Shown piece by piece: positions 56,603 through 64,000 of a DNA stretch of 64,000 nucleotides. The stretch is from Nematopogon swammerdamellus. Taxonomy: Eukaryota; Arthropoda; Insecta; Lepidoptera; Adelidae. Position 1 is the first letter of the stretch. Each line of letters begins with the position of its first letter. Below the pieces are notes generated by a model, which was given only the letters and a program-made list of their open reading frames with translations, did no database searches and had not been told where the DNA came from. The stretch is taken from assembly GCA_946902875.1 (NCBI GenBank), contig OX336340.1, positions 5,725,739 to 5,789,738 on the forward strand, written 5' to 3'. The position numbers were made by a program, and so were the translations under genes.

Positions 56603-57878
56603 CACGTTGAACGCCATACGACCCACCGGTGGGCCTAGCGTACTTTTCGGTTCGGGCCAAGCCAAACTCATTATATCCGTAATTTTCATCAACTTGAGAT
56701 TTTCATCACAAAGTTTATAAAATGCGGTAATTTGTAAGGAAAATAAAAATTTGCTACTTTTACCGTCTAATTTTCGAGATATAGCAGAAGGCTCACGGGT
56801 GGATCGTGTGGCCTCCTATGAAGGATTTGTATTTTTCTGTTGGCTGGGGCCGCGGGGTCACGCCGCGGCCCACCCGTTGCGCGCGCGCCGCGGACGCAGC
56901 GATCAATCCCGGTCCGGCTGCGTCGACAATTGAGGATGTTTTACGCTTTTCTCGCCAAAAATGATTATTTTGAAGATTTCGAGTTAACACAAGAAGCGCT
57001 AACGCAGTTAGAAAACATCGAGATAGATCTTCTGAACCGTAGTTTCGGAATAGATTCTATGAAGACGTAGTTCAACCAACGAAAAGAAGATGCTGTCGAA
57101 TTCTTTTGTCGGAGAGTGAGGATAGCGACTATGAAATGCATATAGAAAGACGGAAGAGAATGAAACACACTCTGGAAAGGAAAGAGGGATTGGCCAGAAA
57201 AGTGAGAAGAACATGTCACCAATGTTATGCAAAGAACGTACCAATAATGGGTAGCAAACAGGCTAAAACCAAGTCGAAAAAAGTATCCACTTATTGCCAA
57301 AGCAGCCCAACTAAACCATTCCTTTGTTTGCCTTGTTTTAACATGACTCACGGATAATTCTTTATTGTTTATGGTTAAACCCTTTGAAGAAGTGTGATAA
57401 TGTTGTGATTGTTCAATTTCATAAATATTTTGTTTTGTTCAATTTCATAAATTATTTTCGTAATAAATAATGTCTTCTTATTTGGCAATGAAGAAAATTT
57501 TATGTTCATTTTTATTTTGACGAATATTTTCTTATTATTTTCTGGTTTTATTAATTCTATTAATACAAATATTATTTTCTACCTTATCGTTAAGAGCAGC
57601 CCTAGCATCGTTACAATTAACTTAATAAAAAACTACAAGTTTCTATTGGATTTGAAAACCACGCCGTCCGCTTCGACTACAAGGCCATGCGGCTCACTTC
57701 CATATTGGCTTTGTAGCTGCGCTCTGTGGCTTGTAGGAAGCGTTTACGTAGGCCCTCTCACGCGGCTCACCGGTGACCCCCATGCCCTGAATGGTTCAGT
57801 AAGGAAAGGCTCACCGGTGAGCGGTGAGCCCCGTGGCCCAAACGGAAATACTGGATTTTTCATGTGGCGTTGAACGTG
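56603..57878 (+). mobile_element. piggyBac-type deletion derivative
   Basis: It starts CACGTTGAACGCCA after TTAA (56599-56602) and ends with the exact inverse TGGCGTTGAACGTG followed by TAA, one T short of TTAA. The inside carries broken frames of a transposase N-terminus (FEDFELTQEALTQLENIEID, LLSESEDSDYE). These run directly into a C-terminal cysteine-rich finger (57220-57354: CHQCYAK, CLPCFNMTHG). The catalytic DDD core is missing. Confidence 0.75.
57106..57357 (+). pseudogene. piggyBac transposase remnant: acidic N-terminus joined to C-terminal finger
   Basis: This 83-codon frame starts in SESEDSDYE, an acidic stretch usual near the N-terminus. It passes into ERRKRMKHTLERKEGLARKV and ends in a zinc-binding CxxC...C...CxxC..TH domain that in this family recognises the terminal repeats. 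About 400-500 residues of catalytic core are absent. A short protein of this form could bind the element's ends but not cut DNA; whether it is made is unknown. Confidence 0.55.
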
Positions 57879-58328
57879 TAAGATTGTAATTTCCTGTTTG
57901 CGGTTTTACTCCGGTCCAAAGAATTTACAAACTCTTTGGTTGTACTTGGGTTGTACCTAGCTCCGCTTATTTGTTGTTATATCCGCTATAGTAACACATA
58001 TTCTGTGAAAATTTCAACGGGCTTCCTATTACGGTTCAAGAGATACAGCCCTCGGATAGACAAACGGACGGACGGACAGACAGACTGCGGAGGCTTAGTA
58101 ATAGGCTTCCGTACAGGGATACGGAAACCTAAAAATAAGGGGTGAAATAGGGGTGAAAGTTTTTGTATGGGGAATCCATGATTTCTCTAGGTAAGGATAT
58201 GAAAATTTATTATCTAGGCTTTTGGCACAGATTACTCAATAGTTACTGCTTTTGGTAAGAAATAATGAATAATGGTCAGGAAGAGGAAGGGGGAGAGAAA
58301 AGAAGGGGGAGTGGGTGGGAGGTACGTT

Positions 58329-58645
58329 TGTCAGCCTGGGTAGCTCAGTGGTGCAGGCAACCCTGGGCGCGGTCAACACTTGGATGGGTGACCGCTCGAC
58401 CATTTGAGGCTGACCGTGGTTCGGATTCCACGTAAAACTGTAGCACCCTTCCCTTCTTACCTTACTAGGGTTGGTACCACCGCACTGAATAAAACGTATG
58501 TCGAAACGGCTATGTAAATCAAAGAGATTTGATGTAAATAGTTTTTTCGTTTTTTTTCGTCCAGTTCAGTATAGCCGGCACGACATGTCCGACATCACGG
58601 ATGTTGTAGGTGATGTATCCAACCATGTCAGTTTCCATAAAAAAA
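58329..58645 (+). mobile_element. Complete SINE with tRNA-like and 5S-like head
   Basis: The head is GTCAGCCTGGGTAGCTCAGT (A-box-like), then GGTCAACACTTGGATGGGTG and ACCGCTCGACC (like the 3' part of 5S rRNA), then GGTTCGGATTCC (B-box-like). The body GGTTGGTACCACCGCACTGA and the tail TGTTGTAGGTGATGTATCC follow, with a GTTTCCATAAAAAA 3' end. It is the only copy outside the composite elements that has both head and tail, although part of the head after the A box is deleted. Confidence 0.7.
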
Positions 58646-59010
58646 AGAAGAAGAGGAGGAGAGGTATGGAGGGAGGAAGGGTTAGTGAATGAGGGTAGGT
58701 GTGGGGGAGGGAGGTAGTAGAGGGAACGAGGAGGAATGGATATCGAGGGAGTGAGAGGTTGAAAGGGGGAAGGGGCGGGGTAAGAGGGGGTTGCGGACAG
58801 GATGAGGGGTAGTAGGGGAGGAATGGAATGCGAGGGTGATGGGAAGGAGGGGCGACATGAGGGGAGGAAGGGAAGTAGGGAGAGAGGGAGGGAATGGGCG
58901 AAAGGGAAGGTGGCAAAGAGGGGGTCCGTGAAGGGTGAGGGGAAGGAGGGGAGGAAGGCGGGATCGAGGAGAGAAGACCGGGAGAGAGGTGAGTGAGAGA
59001 TGGGCGAGGA
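58640..59010 (+). repeat. Polypurine (G/A-rich) tract
   Basis: About 370 bases are strongly G+A on the + strand, with many GGGAGG, GGGGAGG and GAGGAAGG runs. Long frames on either strand here (such as 58519-59121 -) are products of the bias. Confidence 0.75.
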
Positions 59011-59345
59011 AGGAATCCCTTCCTTCCTCCCGAAAAAGATAGAGAATATAAGAGAAGCGCAAAGAGATTTTATGTATAGAGTGAGCACTACGAAGAAAGA
59101 ATACAGAGAAATGACGGCCAATAGCTGAGGTATGAGGTAAGGTAGCGGGGTGGCGGAACGCTGAGCCGCGCGGGGTGGGAAGCGAGCGGGAGAGGGGCTA
59201 GCTAGCGAGCGACTAGCGGCTAGCGGCCCGGCCGGCCCGGCCGGTCAGTCAACACGTACATTGGAATACGTAGGGTTGTCACTTAGTCTACCAAAAATAT
59301 ATTTTTCGATTTATTATTTTACGAGTAGGTATTATGGTTAATTGT

Positions 59346-59407
59346 GCCCGTAGTCTAGTGGTAACGCTTCTCAATGCAGAAGTTGCGGGTTCAAATCCCG
59401 GGCACTA
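59346..59407 (+). pseudogene. tRNA-like sequence with paired acceptor stem
   Basis: GTGCCCG at the start pairs with CGGGCAC at the end; TAGTCTAGTGGTAAC resembles an A box and GGGTTCAAATCCC a B box and T arm. CTTCT/AGAAG forms an anticodon-type stem, but its loop is 6 bases and the whole is about 5 bases short between D and T arms. It is probably a tRNA relic or tRNA-derived head. Confidence 0.45.
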
Positions 59408-59419
59408 ACTAATGTACTT

Positions 59420-61000
59420 ATTTATTTCCTTGATAAGGATTGATATACGTGCATTTCATAACGAATAGGTACGATCGCTCCGATGAAGAAAAATAAAGTT
59501 AGGTAACTAGTGCACACTGGTCTATGAAAGGTATTTTTGTGTAAACTGCTTCTGATTTCCACTGGTCACCATGTACGAGTAATCGAACCGGATATAACAA
59601 ATTGTGACAAGTTCGAGTGCAATATGACTGTCATAAGAATACTCAATAAACAATAAAACAACAACAATAAAAACAATACCTCCTATGTCAGTGGGCAGAG
59701 TCCGTGCCTAGCAGTGGGACGTTTTAAAGGATTATAGAAGAAAACAGATAGTGAATTTCATCGAAAAAAACGTTTTTATGTATTTAAACTTAAAATACAG
59801 AACCATAATAACTTGAAATACATACCTAAACTTATATGGGTTTTTAAATTACCGTGGTTATTTGACATTTTAAGAAGTAACAACGGCTTTACTCGCTATC
59901 GAAATACGAGCTGTGTGGCTCGACATTTCGGCCAGAGTGCTCATGATGATGGGCCATACGTTTGGCCCGAAACGTCGAGCCACACAGCTCGTATTTCGAC
60001 CGCGAGTAAAGCCGTTTTGTATTCTTATAATACCTACACTTAATAACTAGAATAATATCTAAAAAACTAAACTTAATAATAAAGAATTCATAACTGCGGT
60101 CTTGGCCTTGGACTAAACTTAAAATCTCCAAACCAAACATACATAAAATAAAGAGTGCAGCATTTATTTAAAAAAAAAATATATATATAACTAAAAAAAC
60201 CATTAGGTATACTTTGGACTACACACACAAACACAACTAAAATAACTCTTCCTCCATCCTGTGTAAACTTGTAAAAATTGTGTAAATGTGTATGTAGTGT
60301 GGTTAATTTTGTATATAGTTCTTTAGATTTAATTTAATTGTAGTATTAATGTAGGCTAGGCTTAAAAACAGCGGCCCTTGAGACACTCGAGTGGCCATAT
60401 GCTGCGCCTAACGCCCTTTCTTTTGTACCTACTAATTAGCTCCATTTATGTTAATGTATTAATAATGTATGTGTACAAATGAATAAAATACTATTCTATT
60501 CTATTCTATTCCTCCGTACTTAAACAAAATAATTTAAATTTCACTTTACACAAATTTAAATTTTCACTTTCCCTTAAACAATGTATCATCTTGGACTATT
60601 TTTATCCATCTTTCTCGTATTGATCCCTAACTAGGATGTGGAAACCTTGTAAAAAAAATTATTTTCTTGAAAATTTCTCAATTACTTACTAATTAAAAAA
60701 AATTAAAAGAATAGCGACAACCCTAATTAGCGGTCAATTCACTCTCATATTTTAACGTAGTTTAATACATATTTATTTACTTTCATACATGATATCCCAG
60801 AACTCTATTTCTAATCATTCATATGTGGCAGCCCTAATGAGCGCGTTCAATTTATTTGTTTAATTAAATAATGCTTATGTTATTGCAATGCGAGGTCAAT
60901 ACATAAAATGTACAAAATTTTCAAATTGAAGTAGCGTTGTGACAGCCCTAATTGGCCAGTTGAACCAAATATTTCTAAGCACATGGAAAACAAGATATTA
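59420..61000. other. Intergenic with repeat pieces
   Basis: It includes a LINE-tail-like piece at 59676-59725 (CTAGCAGTGGGACGT), the inverted repeat at 59882-60016 and a LINE 3' UTR-like stretch ending in (TATTC)n at about 60190-60511. No gene is seen in 60512-61000. Confidence 0.4.
59882..60016. mobile_element. Fold-back element
   Basis: AACGGCTTTACTCGC and AAATACGAGCTGTGTGGCTC are repeated as complements (CCGAAACGTCGAGCCACACA ... GCGAGTAAAGCCGTT). Arms are about 55 bp around a ~25-bp centre. Confidence 0.75.
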
Positions 61001-61510
61001 TATATAAGTTCTTTCAAAATTAGTTAATAGCACGCTAAGGGGGGGTTCTGTATGGTAAATAAATCACTTTTGAGGAACAAAGATTTTTGTTTACAAAAAA
61101 AAAATTATAATAATGTAAAATGTAAAAAAAAATTCTCTTCTTAATCGTTTCAGTTTCATGCCAGGAAGAAAAAAGTCTTCCAACACATAGATCTCTTTCT
61201 TTCAGAAATTGTGAAAACCACAATTTTAGTTTTATTAGTATGGAATAGAAAGAATTTGATTTTTTTTACCAACTTACACGTGTTACATCAAAATGGTAAT
61301 CAAGAATTTTTTGTTACTGTTATGAAAATGAATCGATTAGGCTATAAAAATCAACCACATATTTTTTTACATACATACATTTTCATACATAAAAAACATT
61401 TTTCATAAAAAAAGCCCAAGGTCCAAAAAATTTTATATAGGTTTTACTCCCTATATGATTCAGAACCCCCCCTTAGCGTACTATTAACTAATTTTGAAAG
61501 ACCTTATATA
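61001..61510. mobile_element. MITE with 50-bp terminal inverted repeats
   Basis: TATATAAG(T)TCTTTCAAAATTAGTTAATA plus GCACGCTAAGGGGGGGTTCT at the left is matched inversely at 61461-61510 with few differences. The interior is AT-rich with short unrelated frames and no transposase. Confidence 0.8.
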
Positions 61511-62436
61511 TTAAGATCACAATGAAGTGATACTTACCTATGAAATGAGATGCCATCACTTTTCCCAATATTTTTGGTATGATTTTTGCAATATCGCAAC
61601 ACACAACCGGGCATAATGACTGGCGCGATGCGAGCCGCAGACGGACGGCAGCGAGCGCGCGGACGGCGCGTCCGCCGCGTTCGGTCGCTCGCGAGCTACT
61701 AGTCTCAAGAGGGTCCCTCCGCGTAATGGTTACTCCACCGCGGTGGAGCGAAGGCGGTTGCCCGGGTAAGAGGTCTAGTAGAATACATGATACGTCATTG
61801 GAGAAGCGATGGTTTATTATCAATTTTGCATTTAAATCAGATTTACTATTTTTTTATTTTATTCGTTGTCGTGTCGTCGTCGGTAAAATCTACAATTTTA
61901 CAATTTTATATAAAATATCATTGACTTATATATTCTGTAAAGCTTATCACAAATACATTAAACCCACCCTCTTTTAATCTCTTTGGTATAACACCACCAG
62001 CAGCATCGTAGATGGAAAAAATAGCCCTGGACTCAAAGAGATATACATGATACGTCATTGCCTGGACTCAACTTTTTTTAATTCGGTGCCTGGACTCCCT
62101 ACTTCATACTCAAAGACATTTTGTTCATACTTCAACTATTACTAAAACGAGACACCGCGATTATGGTAGTGTGCGTATCGCGTGAATACAGAACCGACCG
62201 TCTCAAGAGATCGCATCGATATTGTGTCATCCTTTTTCCACGCGCAGTAACCCGTATCGCTTGCCTGCACGCTCCACGCAAACATTTGCGTGTTCCAAAA
62301 CAAGCGAACGTCGCGCGTCGATCGATAAATTACCGCAACGGCTAAAAACTATGGAGGTGGCTTTTTACTTTCGAGCGACTGTAAGGAGAAAGGAAGTATT
62401 GTGATCGTCCAAAATGTCGAAGTTGAGAATGCGACT
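61511..62436. other. Intergenic with a CpG-rich patch
   Basis: At 61620-61770 is a CpG-rich patch (GCGAGCGCGCGGACGGCGCG) containing the palindrome TCCACCGCGGTGGA. Frames are open on both strands with no family match. The words ACATGATACGTCATTG (61785-61800, 62045-62060) repeat here. Confidence 0.35.
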
Positions 62437-62760
62437 GATTTTTTTTTTTTTTATTGAAACTGACACGGTTGGCTACATCACCTACAACATCCGTGATGTC
62501 AGCCCATAACACCGGGTGAACTTGGTGCCACGTCAGTGCTTCCCTTCGGTCGTGCCGACTACACTGAACTGGACGGAAAACACAAACTATTTACATAGCC
62601 GTTTGGACCGACCTTTCATTCAGTGCGGTGGTACCAACCCGGGCGGGTTAAACCCTACCACCTAGTAATATAAGAAGGGGGTCATATCCCTTAGTCGCCT
62701 TTTACGACATACACGGGGAGAGATGCAGTGGGGCTATTCTTTTAAAGTACCGGCCCCACA
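62437..62760 (-). mobile_element. SINE with a different head (GGGGCCGGTACTTTAAAAG)
   Basis: The tail and body are the same as the 58329 SINE (GGTGGTACCAACCCGGGCGG, GTTTGGACCGACC). On the minus strand, however, the 5' end is a different module: TGTGGGGCCGGTACTTTAAA, CCCCACTGCATCTCTCCCCG and GTCGTAAAAGGCGACTAAGG. The same head occurs alone at 11770-11865. Confidence 0.65.
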
Positions 62761-62819
62761 CAGTACAGATTTGGGCTATATATCTGTCAACGATCCCAAA
62801 AAAGTGGTTTTGAGAAACA

Positions 62820-62850
<31 letters not shown>

Positions 62851-63699
62851 CCGTCCAGCGACCTTGTGCCTAAACTGCTCAACCGATTTCGTTCAAAATT
62901 CGTATTTAGTAGTTTGAAATGATAATCTAGGGGTACCTTTTTTAGTTTTTTTTAATTTAAAAAAATAAGGGTAGCTGTCATACAAATTATTTCGTTGAGG
63001 TCGATTTTCTTATAAATGGCTAACGATTTTTATTATTATTATTATATTTAATCCATCGTGTTTGTTTCCGTTTTCAAAGGTGGTGAGGTAAAAAAATATA
63101 ATTTTAAAGAAGGTATCTCCACTTTATCCTAACCGCACGCGCGTATTTGAATTGCACGCAGGTTTGGTTGGTGGGTATTTGGCAAAGACATTAAACTCAC
63201 CCTCTTGGTATTTGGCAACTAAAAATATAATAAGAAATAGGCATGCCATCTATAGACAAATAGGACAACTTAACTTTGGTCTGACATCTATGATGCAGAA
63301 GCGGCGAAATTATACATTTTATCCGCCAAGCTCACGGACTGACAAAACATGAAAATATTTATTGGAAAAATTATGAAAACCTTAAAATACACTATTTTGA
63401 AATTTCTACTTAATATAAAATAATCTTTAAATTTAACTATGCTGTTCCCACTTAGCATCGTTCTATAATTAGCAGATTTAAAAATATAATAATTATTTAA
63501 TTCAAATTCGATACTCCTGGCGCCATCTTAGGACATAATTGAAGACTAATTTCATGTTACCTTTAAAACATCGCTGACGGTACATCTGACTCCCCCTATA
63601 AAATCAATGATACGGACCAATTACGCGGTGGTACGGAAATCTCGGTACGCAAGTCCGAGTCGTACTTGACCGGTTAAATATTTTGACAATGCCGGAGCT
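62761..63699. other. Intergenic with (GT)n and repeat end
   Basis: A (GT)n microsatellite lies at 62823-62850. At 63620-63676 there is a GGTTCCGT-family 3' end (GGTACGCAAGTCCGAGTCGT). No gene is seen. Confidence 0.45.
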
Positions 63700-64000
63700 T
63701 TCACAGGTTTCACCTACGAGTAGATGACTTACGATGCCCATGGACATTCTGTGATGCACGCGAATTTCGAATGCCATGCCGGCCTGAAAGGAGCCTTTTC
63801 ACGCCCCTTTTGAAAAACCCCAGGCTGCACTTGGGAGGAAATAGAAGAGCAGGGAGTGCGTTCCACATTTTCTCCGTTCTGTGAATAAAAGACATACAGA
63901 ACCGGTTGGTGCGCATCCTCGATAGGTCGATTGTATAGGGGTGCATCCCCTGCCCAGTACGCGTAGTGCGGATGTAGATGGGGACGACGGAATTGCGTTA
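63700..64000 (-). pseudogene. LINE C-terminal fragment, cut by window end
   Basis: The minus frame HPYTIDLSRMRTNRFCMSFI, HRTEKMWNALPALLFPPKCS, LGFFKRGVKRLLSGRHGIRN belongs to the same LINE family as 21062-21510, 24890-25735 and 41135-41260. Confidence 0.7.

Noticed and set aside
58519..59121. 200-codon Pro/Ser-rich minus frame and its neighbours
   Set aside because: Caused by the polypurine tract, which removes stop codons from the complementary strand.
59346..59407. Functional tRNA gene
   Set aside because: The acceptor stem pairs, but the anticodon loop has 6 bases and the D-to-T distance is too short.
61488..61977. Overlapping frames in the CpG-rich patch as a gene
   Set aside because: Frames are open on both strands because of high GC, extend into a MITE arm, and match no family I know.

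Overview
This window is repeat-rich eukaryotic DNA, almost certainly from a moth or butterfly. It has split genes with GT-AG introns, insect chemoreceptor exons, Jockey-, CR1- and RTE-like LINE remains, a piggyBac remnant and many fold-back elements. I also recognise repeats common in Lepidoptera, such as the AACCGACTTCC...GGAGGAGGTT family. There are no operons, bacterial promoters, CRISPR arrays or confident RNA genes.

The only host genes I can assemble are two tandem gustatory-receptor (7tm_7) genes on the minus strand. Copy A (1700-6008) and copy B (10447-20886) each have four exons with conserved splice sites and phases and read through without a stop (424 and 425 codons). They lie in a tandem segmental duplication: unit A is about 1-6980 and continues left of the window, and unit B is about 9424-22520. 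Introns of copy B are much longer because transposons landed in them, and copy A keeps several of the empty target sites.

Layout: 1-7000, receptor A with a fold-back element, a GGTTCCGT-type repeat and an inverted 67-bp array; 7000-9420, spacer of TE pieces; 9420-22520, receptor B with its nested insertions; 22520-25950, SINE heads and a LINE fragment; 25950-33000, a long two-ORF Jockey-like LINE on the minus strand split by a composite repeat; 33000-36330, mostly unrecognised sequence; 36330-48200, a 315-bp tandem-unit element, a second inverted 67-bp array, five small fold-back elements, GGTTCCGT-type repeats and a tRNA-like head; 48200-54060, two more composite repeats; 54060-57880, a reversed composite fragment ended by a piggyBac deletion derivative; 57880-64000, a complete SINE, a polypurine tract, a tRNA-like sequence, fold-backs and LINE tails.

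The best candidates for something undescribed are: (1) the receptor pair, whose amino-acid differences are concentrated in the first two thirds of the protein while the C-terminal exons are almost unchanged; (2) a modular 2.1-2.5 kb composite element with a giant terminal hairpin, an internal minisatellite and a captured SINE, present four times and twice inserted in lysine-encoding A-runs of LINE ORFs; and (3) tandem arrays of a 67-bp unit that switch orientation midway. All protein family calls are from memory of the families; no search was run.
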